DNA from: Holophagae bacterium
Lineage (GTDB): Bacteria > Acidobacteriota > Holophagae > Acanthopleuribacterales > Acanthopleuribacteraceae
Assembly (NCBI GenBank): GCA_030429565.1
Contig: JAUIFE010000004.1
Coordinates: 62,001-126,000, forward strand
DNA length: 64,000 nt
Direction: 5' to 3'
Below are positions 29,001 to 36,944 of the stretch, piece by piece. The stretch's first letter is position 1, and each line of letters opens with the position of its first letter. The position numbers and the translations under genes are program-made. The notes beneath the pieces are model-generated. The model made no database searches, had not been told where the DNA came from, and saw nothing but the letters and a program-made list of their open reading frames with translations.

Positions 29001-31589
29001 ATCCGCATGACGCAAACGCGTAGCGGCTCTTTCCTCGACTGGTTTGAATTCGAACGGGTCGGTGATGTGGCCGGCGCACCGACGGTGCCGAGCAGTTTTA
29101 CCGCCAACGCAATTGATTCGGGACGGATCGACGTTGGCTTTACCGACCAGGCCGGCAACGAAACCGGCTTTGTGGTGGAATACCGCCGCAACGGTGAACA
29201 TGTGTGGCAACGATCTACCTTTGACGCACTCGGTGGGACCGGCAGTGCCGTGACCATGGCCATGACCGGCCTGCAGCGCAACACGACCTACCAGTTGCGC
29301 GCCAAGGCATTTAACGAAACGGCCGAATCGGGCTGGACGACGGTGCGCAGTGCGACCACCAGCAACAACGGCGGTTGCCTTGAGCCGGTTCGGTTCGTCT
29401 TGCAACCACGTTCGGTGGCGGCTTGTGTCGGCGAAGAAGTGCGGCTGACGGCGTTGGCCAATGGCAACGCCAATCCTGGCGCAACCTATCAATGGTACTT
29501 CCAAGGTTCACCCGTCGGTGGTGGAACCGGACCCGAATTGGTCCTTGCCAGTTTTGGCGCGGGCAACGTTGGTGAATACTTCTGCCGGATTAGCAACGCC
29601 TGCGGCACGGCTGATTCGGTGACGGTTGATTTGAGCCAATCCAGTTCGATTCAAATCACCGATCAACCCGACGACAGCATGGCTTGTGTCGGCGCCAACG
29701 TCAGCTTTAACGTGGCCGCCGACGGCAGCGCCAATTTCACTTATCAGTGGTTCTTTGGCAACGAGTTGTTGCCAGGTGCTACCAATGCCACGCTTTCCCT
29801 GGAAGGCGTCAGTGTGGCGCAGGCCGGCCAGTACCGTTGTCAGGTGACCGGCGGCTGCGGCCAGGCATTTTCAAACTTTGCCACGCTGACTTTGGAAAGT
29901 GCACCTTCGATAGAAGTGCATCCGCTGACGCAAGCGGCCTGTCCGGGTGCGCAAATCCAGTTGCAAACCCAGGCACTTGGAAACAATCTGACCTATCAAT
30001 GGTACTTCGGCAATAATCCGATTGCCGGGGCGACCGGGACCACCTATACCATCAACAGTCTTTCGGCTGAATCCACGGGTGACTACCGCTGTCGGATCAG
30101 CAACGGTTGTGGCGGTGCCCAGTTCACCAACACGGCGGCGATTACCATTGGCGATAACTTCAACATTACCAGTGGTCCTGGCAACCGCGAGCGCTGCGCC
30201 GGCCAGTCGATCACCATGTCGGTGGCGGTGGAAGGCCCGGTCACGGCTTATCAGTGGTACCACAACGGCAGCCCGATTAGCGGCGCCACCAACGCCACCT
30301 ACGTCATTAACAGCGTGGAACAGGCCGACGGCGGTAGTTACTTCTGTCGCTTAACCGGCATCTGCAGTTCCAGCGATTCTCCCACCGGCACTCTGACGAT
30401 TAGCAGCCCGGCGTCGATTACCCAGCAGCCGAGTGATATCGGCATTTGTGTCGGAAATACGATGCGGCTGAGTATCGGGGCCTCCGCGTCGGGTTCGGTT
30501 TCCTACCAGTGGTATAAGGACGGTGCGCGTATTGTGGGTGCGACCAGTTCGGTATATCAGAAAACCGCGACCAACGACGATGTCGGCACCTATATCTGTC
30601 TGGTGGAAACCGCCTGTAGCGGCATTTGGTCGCAAAGCGTTCAAGTCACCATTGGTGACAGTTTCTTCATCAACGAGATGCCACAATCGGCGGCGGTTTG
30701 TGTTGGCGAAAGCGCCTCGCTGAGTGTGGGTGTCAGCGGCAACGTCGAGGGTTACCAGTGGTACCGCAACGGTGCGCCGCTGGCCGGTCAAACTAGCAGG
30801 ACGCTGAACCTGAGTAACTTGCAAGTGGCCGATACGGGTCGCTACTTCGTGCGCGTCAACGGCTTTTGCAGCCACCGCGATTCAGTTACGGTTGATCTCA
30901 ATGTTTCGGGTGGCCCGGCGATTAGCACGCAGCCTGCCGATATCGGGATTTGTGACGGCTTAACCATGAGGCTTTCGGTGCAGGCTTCGACCACCAATGG
31001 ACCGCTGACTTATCAGTGGTACCGAAACGGCAGTCGCATCACCGGCGCCACCAACGCCGTTTACACCAAAACGGCGACCGTGGCCGACGAAGGCGAGTAC
31101 ATCTGCTTGGTGGAAGATAGCTGCGGTGGTTTGTGGAGTTCGCGCGTTAACGCCGTCTTCGGACAAATTGCCGTTCAGGTGGACCGCCGTGCGATTGCGC
31201 TGGGTGTTACCCCACCGGTTCTGGAAGGGGAGGTTGGTTGTTCCGATGATCCCTTTATCCTGTGGTGGAACCGTACCACCGGCAGCAGTTTTGGGGTGGG
31301 TGTCAACCCGGTCACCCTGAACCCGGCACCGGAGGAAACCACGGTCTACCAATTGTTGGTTCGCGATGAAAGCATTTCGTTCGAATCGCGTATTGACGTG
31401 ACCGTGTTGGTCGGTGAGAACCCCATCTTCCTCGACTTCAACAACGACGGTTGCAACAACGGCGACGATATCGTGGCGGCGGCGGCTGTTTGGTCGACGC
31501 GGTCTTCGAGCTTGGATGCCAACGGCGATCAGACCTTCGACGTTCGCGACATGGTATTCATAAACACCGACGGTGGTTGCGCTAACTAA
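23064..31589 (+). CDS. giant secreted multidomain protein: propellers, di-heme cytochrome, CBM6, Ig repeats, dockerin-like end
   Basis: 2841 residues. Signal peptide 1-26 (ending PLRG). Visible order: LVIVD-like propeller (about 30-400), Ig-like domain (405-490), PKD (495-585), YVTN-type propeller (590-935), cytochrome c peroxidase-like region with two CATCH heme sites (C978-H982, C1110-H1114) interrupted by a carbohydrate-module-like insert (about 1225-1330), PA14 (1365-1510), Fn3 (1525-1615), a lectin-like region (1620-1830), CBM6 (1840-1990), Fn3 (2005-2095), seven Ig-like repeats of about 85 residues marked by YQWY/YQWF and paired cysteines (2105-2700), and a dockerin-like end with DFNNDGCNNGDD and DANGDQTFDVRD calcium loops. 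It is exported and probably surface-bound. A role in binding polymers combined with redox chemistry is inferred. A terminator follows at 31612. Confidence 0.93.
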   Translation: MLLPGLRFLSLFLICFLGVVAPLRGQGFPNVPQTPGTLIAGPLAPEQGRTAVITIQGGWLFSFPEIPSSGGVTYNGQPLQLDFLMRQWDISDLGNIRQVATFGRTEQGFDAHGVMHTGDWTVFGNFQFHVDSFGGPVVVEPYTDSHIVPFSRGGLFPPYNITNFWSYNDTNVLMEFTKDGELVARWDHIAETGIIAHPVLMGNLLFMLSEQTNGGIAIYDMSQYMDGNPANDPPKPPLITLQTQGGFGGYWSELYGLDGRLYAVSSYRIGGQGLRVIDVTDPVNPGNMIDIAFTADVMSMYPHFQDNHIFSGSSKVDMRSFQVVLTLPTETTHTFPGYDDGDGMDTSQWLLPVGNLLITGGLTDLDRSQGMAIWAHQADPDNAGPMVGYHIPRAGQTNYPIAAPISMIIPETLDTATLVNGQTFIVRPLGGNPISGSLFYAMNDMITFQPDQPLQDNTTYEVFLPAGGIEDAVGNGIEENYSFTFSTGSASDGNQPPSITSFTVSDGSITPNSNVTFNATATDPENEILEYRFIFGDGTDPTPWSTSASSNHTYTTVGHYRAMVQARDASGVTVSDNLIVTVANPVSGTPPTRSSQIIVDENARRVYSVNPDNNTVAVIDADSHTLLREIPTSADPRSVALDGNGNLWVTAYDADRIEIFNPSNGSLVNQIDLEYGALPHDVVFSPDRSTAYVTLSGKGLLLRFNGNTQSQTGSVALGPTARAIAVDGNHSRILVTRFISPAFHGQVWDVSASSFSVTRTFLLSQKITGDNSGDGAGIPNYLAGIAIAPDNQKAYVSTVKTNTNKGVNFGDGSLNDPDNTVRTEVMSLDLVANEANVDNADRIDLDNSDSVRAFDFTPLGDYLLLVNQGTNDVMIMDTFRFDYSLNLGSMVARIGVGLAPQGIVVDRSGEQVFVKNFMSRTLSIFSIANLLAVGDTSFDVTTIDTVQNELLAADVLLGKQVFYNAGDARMSLEGYISCATCHVDGGHDGRTWDFTQRGEGFRNTPPLWGRAGIGHGRVHWTANFDEIQDFENDIRAHFGGSGFLSENDFAEVGDPLGPPKGGRSTELDAMSAYLTSLDGATLPRSPFRQANGAMTADATAGAQIFIAQNCATCHNPAQQYTDRQIRDVGTIRRDSSGRRINAPLEGIETPTLLGLWDTAPYLHDGTAPDLDTVFRTASGTWYDNEVGTNVGGFANNTWPPQTWFAGTLTPLERNQDRSIRWDNVDGGSGGTGQITVRFATDFNQGDIPILLTVNGSTRTVNFPPTNPDTGDRLLQIIDNVSLQAGTSNTITLRNNRSFEKIDVDAIFVSTADDLALAEPHRRVTALSGTQRNQLFAYLMQLDANNVLETGVLERRFWTGVAGGSLSSLQNDARFPDQPSGADVLTTLESIGWAGSSAPGSAQNWGDSYGEQIRGFLVPPQSGTYRFYLSGDDQALFRLSTDADPANAVDLINLTSASGFRTWNGVSGDVTLQAGTRYFFELLHVEGGGNDHVAVAWQLPGGAAPSNGSGDQIIDASALRPFGDTFREAPPLAPDGLIVRAYSPSELHLSFTDRSNNEYGHHVEVRFNGGEWMRTDLGPTAGIDNVRSIALDNFFPGAAYQVRVRSYNAVGPSDWSATADVTMIDAATRRLFSYDGPAPFAINLGVNLLQKAEVFEDNLALWRAEGGSGQRSAIWAQESLPTDYFVTEFTLASRNETTGGVSNFVVALQSASDSEVALGNDGGYEGINSPKIGLVFSLFEGSSSVKLMSNETTVKTYFSTTDQGFSFDYSTSYRFRLIYDNRQKDLSLEWIRVDNNATFVGSFPIDLEDALGDHAYMGFVVNSNFTNMDMTIDRWVFDHRIDPLPGQFAFGGTAPTAPTRIQMENYDEGGEGIAFHDNDDFQSGFNPRGDSVDFDERNGSEGPYIGWSEAGEWLKFSVEIPSGVYTMRLRAGAGSNSTTDDITFTLDGAPLAVFDVQNTNFNFQTHTLNNIVIPESGLRVIRMTQTRSGSFLDWFEFERVGDVAGAPTVPSSFTANAIDSGRIDVGFTDQAGNETGFVVEYRRNGEHVWQRSTFDALGGTGSAVTMAMTGLQRNTTYQLRAKAFNETAESGWTTVRSATTSNNGGCLEPVRFVLQPRSVAACVGEEVRLTALANGNANPGATYQWYFQGSPVGGGTGPELVLASFGAGNVGEYFCRISNACGTADSVTVDLSQSSSIQITDQPDDSMACVGANVSFNVAADGSANFTYQWFFGNELLPGATNATLSLEGVSVAQAGQYRCQVTGGCGQAFSNFATLTLESAPSIEVHPLTQAACPGAQIQLQTQALGNNLTYQWYFGNNPIAGATGTTYTINSLSAESTGDYRCRISNGCGGAQFTNTAAITIGDNFNITSGPGNRERCAGQSITMSVAVEGPVTAYQWYHNGSPISGATNATYVINSVEQADGGSYFCRLTGICSSSDSPTGTLTISSPASITQQPSDIGICVGNTMRLSIGASASGSVSYQWYKDGARIVGATSSVYQKTATNDDVGTYICLVETACSGIWSQSVQVTIGDSFFINEMPQSAAVCVGESASLSVGVSGNVEGYQWYRNGAPLAGQTSRTLNLSNLQVADTGRYFVRVNGFCSHRDSVTVDLNVSGGPAISTQPADIGICDGLTMRLSVQASTTNGPLTYQWYRNGSRITGATNAVYTKTATVADEGEYICLVEDSCGGLWSSRVNAVFGQIAVQVDRRAIALGVTPPVLEGEVGCSDDPFILWWNRTTGSSFGVGVNPVTLNPAPEETTVYQLLVRDESISFESRIDVTVLVGENPIFLDFNNDGCNNGDDIVAAAAVWSTRSSSLDANGDQTFDVRDMVFINTDGGCAN

Positions 31590-31611
31590 TCGGCGTGCCG
31601 CACCAAACACC

Positions 31612-31642
31612 AAAAAGCCTGTCCCTTGCGACGGGCTTTTTT
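31612..31642 (+). terminator. rho-independent terminator after the giant gene
   Basis: AAAAAGCCTGTC and GACGGGCTTTTTT form a stem with one T-G wobble and a 6-nt loop, ending in a run of six T. It lies 22 bp after the stop at 31589. The A-rich left arm could also serve the opposite strand, where the ATP-grasp gene ends at 31665. Confidence 0.85.
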
Positions 31643-31664
31643 ATGCGCTTCGATACCCGGATTG

Positions 31665-32429
31665 TTAGCACGCATCGGTCAATTCGCACCAGCGACCCAA
31701 AATAAGACGCGCATAATCGGGGGCGGGTACGCCTAGATAAGCACCTAATCCGTAGCCGTCGTTGCCTTCAACCAAGGCGGTTTCGCCGCTATCGAGCAAA
31801 CCAAAATCCAAACTGTAGCCATAGGGTGCGGCCTCCCCCAAGGTGGTCACTGCTTGGGTGACGGTCTCGGGGTTAATCGTTTGATCGGGATCGCCGGCGT
31901 AATGAGCCGTGTGGATTACCTTTCCGCCGACGATGTAGGCGCGGTACTCGCTGAGCCAGGTCACCTGTGTGCTGCACCAAAGTTCCGTGGTCCCGGCATG
32001 GCGGGTCAGCGGGCGCAAGTCATCGATACTGTTGATCAAGCGGCCGGTGAATTTCTTTTCAGCCTCGGCGGGTTTGACAAAGACGGGTTCGCCGTTGCCG
32101 TTCATCCAGTGTTGCACGATGTCCGCTAGGCGGGCTCGCCACAACGGCCGGTGCAGAAAGGACGTCAGTTGTAATGGGTAGTCGAGCGGCGCAGGCGGCG
32201 CCCCCTCGCATATCTTCAGCGCGGCGGTAACCAGCGCCACATCGCCGACCACCGGCGTGTTGGCCGTGACAGGTAAGGTCCTGCGGCGTATGCGTTTCTC
32301 AGTGAAGACTTCGGTGGGAATGCCATGTGCGGCACAGTAGGCGGCGACATATTGTTCCTCAACACGCAGTTTCCCGTGGCCTTGCTCTTGTAAAAAAACG
32401 CGTTCGATAGGAAAGACGTGGTTGCTCAT
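31665..32429 (-). CDS. ATP-grasp domain protein (DUF4343/R2K type)
   Basis: 254 residues, cytoplasmic. The C-terminal half has the ATP-grasp features seen in the DUF4343/R2K clade: VFVKPAEAEKKFTG (nucleotide-binding lysine), LWCSTQVTWLSEYRAYIVGG with a central Arg/Glu, and ALVEGNDGYGLGAYLG, the metal-binding end of the fold. R2K proteins are proposed peptide-ligase-like enzymes in modification or conflict systems; the substrate is unknown. The ATG at 32429 has GAGGGAA upstream. It diverges from the GGCT-fold gene, with a small dyad at 32488 between them. A functional link to that gene is possible, since both families handle amide or peptide bonds, but is only inference. Confidence 0.82.
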   Translation of the reverse strand: MSNHVFPIERVFLQEQGHGKLRVEEQYVAAYCAAHGIPTEVFTEKRIRRRTLPVTANTPVVGDVALVTAALKICEGAPPAPLDYPLQLTSFLHRPLWRARLADIVQHWMNGNGEPVFVKPAEAEKKFTGRLINSIDDLRPLTRHAGTTELWCSTQVTWLSEYRAYIVGGKVIHTAHYAGDPDQTINPETVTQAVTTLGEAAPYGYSLDFGLLDSGETALVEGNDGYGLGAYLGVPAPDYARLILGRWCELTDAC

Positions 32430-32487
32430 AGCTTGTTCCCTCGGCTGGTGTTTCTTGATTTAATAAGCGCACTTTGAGGTGGCATCC

Positions 32488-32502
32488 GTCATTTAAAATG
32501 AC
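32488..32502. promoter_or_regulatory. operator-like dyad between divergent genes
   Basis: GTCATTT-A-AAATGAC is a perfect 7-bp inverted repeat in the 135-bp gap between the ATP-grasp and GGCT genes, and is flanked by CATCC on both sides. No regulator gene is adjacent. Operator function is inferred from position and symmetry only. Confidence 0.4.
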
Positions 32503-32564
32503 ATCCGGGCTGTCCGTCGCTTAAATCGAACCCGTGGCCTTGCAGCCGCAAAAGAGGAAAACCT

Positions 32565-33071
32565 GTGACACCTACCTGGTGGCTGTTTGTTTACGGCACG
32601 CTAAAACGCGGTTTGCGTTACCACGACCGTTTTTGTGGCGCGATGGTGTCGGTGACAGCGGCGGTAACCATCGGCCGCCTCTACGACACGCCCTACGGTT
32701 ACCCCATGATGACCATGCCCGCGCGGTACCAATGGTTGCACGGCTGTGCCGACTTGGCGCGCGACATGGCGACCCAGCTAACCCCACCGCAATTCCCGGC
32801 CCGACCCAACGAAGAAGAGCAGGTGATTGGCGAGCTGTTGCAACTGCCGTGCGAACCGCACATCATGCGCGATTTAGATGCGCTTGAAGATTTTGTCCCC
32901 AATCGACCGAGCCTGTACCAGCGTGTCCTGGCGCCGGTGTGGCCGCTTGACGGCCCGCCGCAAGCTGTCTGGGTGTACGTTACCGAAGCCCGGCGAATTG
33001 GCGCTGACTGGCAACGCATGCGCGCTTGGCCAAGCGAGCCTTGGCCGGGTAAACCAAACCGGGTACGGTGA
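32565..33071 (+). CDS. gamma-glutamylcyclotransferase-fold (GGCT/AIG2-like) protein
   Basis: 168 residues from a GTG start with AGAGGAAA 5 nt upstream. The N-terminal LFVYGTLKRGLRYH is the family's YGxLK/R substrate loop. GRLYDTPYGYPMM and LDALEDF (candidate catalytic Glu) followed by LYQRVLAPVW fit the GGCT-like beta-barrel. Members cyclise gamma-glutamylamines or related peptides to release 5-oxoproline; the substrate here is unknown. The middle segment (about 50-85) is longer than in short family members. It is divergent from the ATP-grasp gene and converges with the TonB receptor gene. Confidence 0.87.
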   Translation: MTPTWWLFVYGTLKRGLRYHDRFCGAMVSVTAAVTIGRLYDTPYGYPMMTMPARYQWLHGCADLARDMATQLTPPQFPARPNEEEQVIGELLQLPCEPHIMRDLDALEDFVPNRPSLYQRVLAPVWPLDGPPQAVWVYVTEARRIGADWQRMRAWPSEPWPGKPNRVR

Positions 33072-33151
33072 GCGGGCGAGCCTGGGTCGAGGATCGTCGC
33101 CGACAGCCTGGTAATCGGTTTATCGATTTCTTTAGCGGTCGGATCACCAAC

Positions 33152-33176
33152 AAAAAAGGGGCCGGATGGGCCCCCT
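33152..33176 (-). terminator. rho-independent terminator of the TonB receptor gene
   Basis: On the minus strand a GGGGGCC / GGCCCC stem with a short CATCC loop is followed by six T. It lies 25 bp past the receptor stop at 33202. Confidence 0.85.
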
Positions 33177-33201
33177 TGAGGATTGGCAATCGGTTGGTCG
33201 G

Positions 33202-35304
33202 CTACAGCGAGAAACGCGCTTCGACACCGTAGGAACGCGGTTGTGAGGGGAAACCGATGTCGGTGGCGGCACCGGTGAACTCACGTGCGAAAAACTCCTC
33301 GAAAAACCGTTCGTCACCCAGGTTTTTTCCGTAGAGTGCCACTGTCCATTTGCCAAAAGCGTAGCTCAGGCGCGCGTTGAGAAGATCTTGCGCACCGCGG
33401 CTGTCGACGTTGTCGATGTGCCAGTACAATTCGCCGATATGCTCGTAATCGAGTTTGGCGACGACCTTGCGCTGCTCGCCCAAATTGCGGTGGAAACGCA
33501 GGCCCAACGCTGCCGAGGTTTCGGGCGTGTTGGGCGTTTTGTTGCCGGTGACCGGGCCGTCGATCAGCGCGAAAAACGGACTCGTGGTGTCGAGTTTTTT
33601 GATTTCGGTATCGCTGGTGCCCAAGCCGAAAGACACGTCTAGCCAGTCGTTGGCGCGCAGGCGACAATCCAACTCCAGGCCCGTGATGGTCGATTCGTCG
33701 ATGTTGAGAATGCCGGACGAGCCGACCGGCACGTCGAACACAAACACCTGTTGATCTTCAAAGTCGGTGTAAAAAACCGCGCCGTTGACAACGGCTGCGC
33801 CACTGTCATTTTGCCATTTAAAACCCAGTTCCAGGTTGCGTGTGGTTTCCTCGTTAAACTGGCTCGGGAAAGAAGCGACGCCTGGCGGGTTAAAACCGCC
33901 GCTGCGAAAGCCGTCGGCGTATGAGGCGAACAGCATAGCGCGGTCGTTGGCAAAATACGCCAAACTGAGCTTGGTTTGTACGGCGTCGAAGACTTCGTCG
34001 CGCACACCGCCGGTCGCGGCATTGGTCTGTTCGCGGTCGTCGCGGTCGTAACGCAAGGCACCGGACAGTTCCCAGCGTTCCTGGAGACGCATGTCGCCTT
34101 GGAGGTAAACGGCACTCGAGGTGTTGTCGTTGTCTTCCAGCAGGCCGAAGTTGATTTCATAACCTGGCGCGGCCGGATCAGCGTTAATGAAGATCTCGGT
34201 GTCGACGCCGCGCTCCCAGGTTTGGTAAAAGGCACCGGCAATCCAGCGGAAGGCGCGGTCGTCAGGTGAGGTGAAACGCAATTCCAAGGTTTGTGCTTCG
34301 AATTCGAGCGTTTCTTCCGCTTTGAGGATGTCGGGTGTGGAGAAGTCGAAATCGGCTGAGAAGAACTCATCGAGCTGGTTAAAGGCGGCGATGGCGGTAA
34401 AGGTGCCGGCCTCGCTGTTGTAATCCAGTTTGACCGAGCCTTCACGGATTTCGCGCTCACCGCGCGGCACCAGGTTGGGGAAGGGGTTGCCAGGTTCGGT
34501 ATCGGCCAATCCGTCGGCGAGAGCCAGGTAATAAGGACCGCCGTCTTCGGTGTCGGTGGCGTGCAGGTTGACCGACAGTTCGGCGTGTTCGCCCAACAGC
34601 GCCAGTAATTTGGCCGAGAGGCTGGTGTCCTCGCGGCGGTCGACGGTGCGTTGCAAGGTGTCGCTGTCGATGAAACCGTCGCGTTCCAGCCACGAGCCGG
34701 AAACGCGGTAAAAGACGTTGTCGGCGAGTGGGCCGCTAACGCCGGCGGCGAGGTTGCGGTGATCGCCGTTGCCGAGCCCGAGGCGCACGTCAAAGCGCTG
34801 CTCGGCGGACGGGGCTTTGGTTGTCAACGAAATCACGCCGCCGATGCTGTTACGGCCGTAGAGCGCGCCTTGGGGTCCGCGCAATACTTCGATTTGCGCG
34901 ACGTCAAACCAATCGCGGGTTAAGGCGTTGGGTGAGGCTTGGTAAATGCCGTCGATCATGACCGCGACTGGTTGGTCGCCGTTGCGAACCTTGGTGATAC
35001 CGCGCATGGTCAGGGTGTGGTTGCCGGGATTCTGGGCGTCAATAAAAGAGAGGTTGGGGGTCAGTGCGATAAAGTCGCGCACTTCGTCAATTCCGTTTTC
35101 GATAACTTCTGTTTCCGTAATGGTTGTCATGGTGATCGGTACTTTTTGAGCCATTTCTTCGCGTTTGCGCGACGTCACCACGGTTTCGGTATAGGAAATT
35201 TCCGGGAGCGGCGCATCCTCATCAGGGACGGCTTGGGTTTGGGCGAGAAGGGGACCGGCCATAAAAATCAAAAAATATCGCAAGAAACTCGAATCAATCG
35301 ACAT
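33202..35304 (-). CDS. TonB-dependent outer-membrane receptor
   Basis: 700 residues. Signal peptide (MSIDSSFLRYFLIFMAGPLLA) and a TonB box-like ETVVTSRKRE near residue 40. The plug domain contains DGIYQ, VLRGPQGALYGRNSIGGVI (about 120-160). A 22-strand-type barrel with alternating aromatic strands ends in VEARFSL. The layout matches receptors of the pesticin/CirA group (siderophores, other large solutes). No TonB/ExbBD or iron gene is next to it, so the ligand cannot be named. ATG at 35304 with GAGG at the right spacing. Terminator on the same strand at 33152. Confidence 0.95.
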   Translation of the reverse strand: MSIDSSFLRYFLIFMAGPLLAQTQAVPDEDAPLPEISYTETVVTSRKREEMAQKVPITMTTITETEVIENGIDEVRDFIALTPNLSFIDAQNPGNHTLTMRGITKVRNGDQPVAVMIDGIYQASPNALTRDWFDVAQIEVLRGPQGALYGRNSIGGVISLTTKAPSAEQRFDVRLGLGNGDHRNLAAGVSGPLADNVFYRVSGSWLERDGFIDSDTLQRTVDRREDTSLSAKLLALLGEHAELSVNLHATDTEDGGPYYLALADGLADTEPGNPFPNLVPRGEREIREGSVKLDYNSEAGTFTAIAAFNQLDEFFSADFDFSTPDILKAEETLEFEAQTLELRFTSPDDRAFRWIAGAFYQTWERGVDTEIFINADPAAPGYEINFGLLEDNDNTSSAVYLQGDMRLQERWELSGALRYDRDDREQTNAATGGVRDEVFDAVQTKLSLAYFANDRAMLFASYADGFRSGGFNPPGVASFPSQFNEETTRNLELGFKWQNDSGAAVVNGAVFYTDFEDQQVFVFDVPVGSSGILNIDESTITGLELDCRLRANDWLDVSFGLGTSDTEIKKLDTTSPFFALIDGPVTGNKTPNTPETSAALGLRFHRNLGEQRKVVAKLDYEHIGELYWHIDNVDSRGAQDLLNARLSYAFGKWTVALYGKNLGDERFFEEFFAREFTGAATDIGFPSQPRSYGVEARFSL

Positions 35305-35512
35305 GTATCAACCTCGGCTGTTCGCTGGATAGCCCTATTTTACGAGAAAAACGGCAACCCGCAAGCGCACGCTGCGAGTTTGTTTTCGACGTCAGAATCT
35401 TGATCTGTAAATGTTTTTAAGACAATGGCTTAGGCAATTCACCTGAGGGTCGATAGGAGACAATAGGCAGGCACGCCCCGGTGCGTTCCGTCGCCGGATG
35501 AGGAGGCCGTCA

Positions 35513-36271
35513 GTGCTATTGATGTTGCGGATCGTATACGTGCTCTTGTGGTTAGGTCTGCTGGTGCCGCCGGTTTTAGCCGCCGTCATTTTAGCGCGCG
35601 GTGGAGGCTATCCTTACTTGTTAGAGGTCATCGGCATTGGTTCTTCGTTGATCATGGTGTTCTTCTACACGCGTACGCGCCTGCCGTTTGTGTTCCTGCA
35701 CAAAACCAAACGCGACGCTGTGATTCAGTTTTACTTCCGTTATCAACCCCGAGTTTTGCATCACGGTGACTCGGCTTCGGTGGAAGGCATCGTCATGGCG
35801 GCACTGTACGGCGACTTTGTCAGTGCCCGCCAACTTCTGGCGCTTCACGGTGAAAAAGCCAAAGCCGAAGTCGATGACCTTAAAAATAGCCTGGAAGCGC
35901 TTTTGCTGGTTTTGGCCGGTGCGTGGGGCGAGGCCGAGGCGTTGTTGGATGAAGAAGAACGGCCGGTCAAACAGCCGATGATGCGTCGTGTTGATCGCGA
36001 CAACTTTCACCACAATGTGGTGCGGGCGCTGTGCCGCGTCTTTACGGATCGTGGGGGTGACACAGAGCACGAGGTGCTGGTGCGAGCCTACCGGGGTGGG
36101 ACCTTTGTGTGGCGCATGCTTAGTGCTTGGGCTTTGGCTTATTACCTGCGCGATCAAGAGCGCGAACCCTTTGAGCATTACCGTGAATTGGTGACCGTGG
36201 TCGGAGAGCCCTTTCCGTTATTACACGGCATAAAACCGCCGGCGATAATGGTTGAACAAACCTCAGCCTAA
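35513..36271 (+). CDS. membrane protein with cytoplasmic TPR-like tail, unknown function
   Basis: 252 residues from a GTG at 35513, chosen because AGGAGG lies 6 nt upstream; an ATG at 35498 would overlap that site. Two TM helices at the N-terminus (VYVLLWLGLLVPPVLAAVIL and IGIGSSLIMVFFY) are followed by about 190 residues of soluble helices (EGIVMAALYGDFVSARQLL, EALLLVLAGAWGEAEALLD) that resemble TPR-like helical pairs. I do not recognise the family. Divergent from the TonB receptor gene; single gene. Confidence 0.8.
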   Translation: MLLMLRIVYVLLWLGLLVPPVLAAVILARGGGYPYLLEVIGIGSSLIMVFFYTRTRLPFVFLHKTKRDAVIQFYFRYQPRVLHHGDSASVEGIVMAALYGDFVSARQLLALHGEKAKAEVDDLKNSLEALLLVLAGAWGEAEALLDEEERPVKQPMMRRVDRDNFHHNVVRALCRVFTDRGGDTEHEVLVRAYRGGTFVWRMLSAWALAYYLRDQEREPFEHYRELVTVVGEPFPLLHGIKPPAIMVEQTSA

Positions 36272-36944
36272 ACGAAGCGTTTTTGGCAATGAACTCTCTC
36301 GACCTGCCAGGTACATGATGAACCGTCCCGGTGTACTATTTCCGCTGCGAGAGGAATTGCCGCTGTCTGCTGACGCCAAGCGCACCATGCTGTGGCAACT
36401 ACCGGCGTACCGGCTGTCGCCACGGGTTTTTGGATCGTGGCAAGGTGGCTCGCCACGATGTTTTGAAAGAGGGTCCGAATCAGGATTGAACTCAGGGTAC
36501 CCGATCGAGGTCAATGGTTTGGCGCGTTTCCACTCATCGTAGGACGATGCTTTTGCCACTAAAGAACCGGCTATTCTCAACCGTGTCGGGCATTCATTTT
36601 GGGCGTCGAACGCTGCTAGGGCAAGGTTAGAAAATGTGATCTTGCGCGAGGCTTTGTCGGTGCGAGATTGTTTGGCGTTTGGTGTTTTTTAGGAATTTAA
36701 TTAGTTTTGTGGTGTCAAAGCGATTTTAAGTTAGGTGTAGCCTGTTTTTTGCCTAATGAACTAGGTGAAATTTCGCAATGCTGCGCAACCGTCCCCAAAA
36801 ACAAGCGGGTAAAGTTGTTGTAAAAGCGTATAAGGCCATGGAAATAGGTCGGATAGTGGTTTTGAGAAGTTGGCATTCCACATGCTCTATAGAATCCCGT
36901 TTTGCGAGTTGCAAACATCAATTCTCGTACCTTGGGAGTCCTCT
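36272..36944. other. intergenic region with a weak hairpin
   Basis: 673 bp without a supported gene. ATCGTGGC (36434-36441) and GCCACGAT (36452-36459) form an 8-bp hairpin followed by GTTTTG, a weak terminator candidate for the upstream membrane gene. The last 250 bp are AT-rich and should carry the OmpW promoter. Confidence 0.4.

Noticed and set aside
36252..36542. 96-codon frame after the TPR-like membrane gene
   Set aside because: It overlaps the end of the preceding gene, has no ribosome-binding site and no recognisable content; it also spans a terminator-like hairpin.
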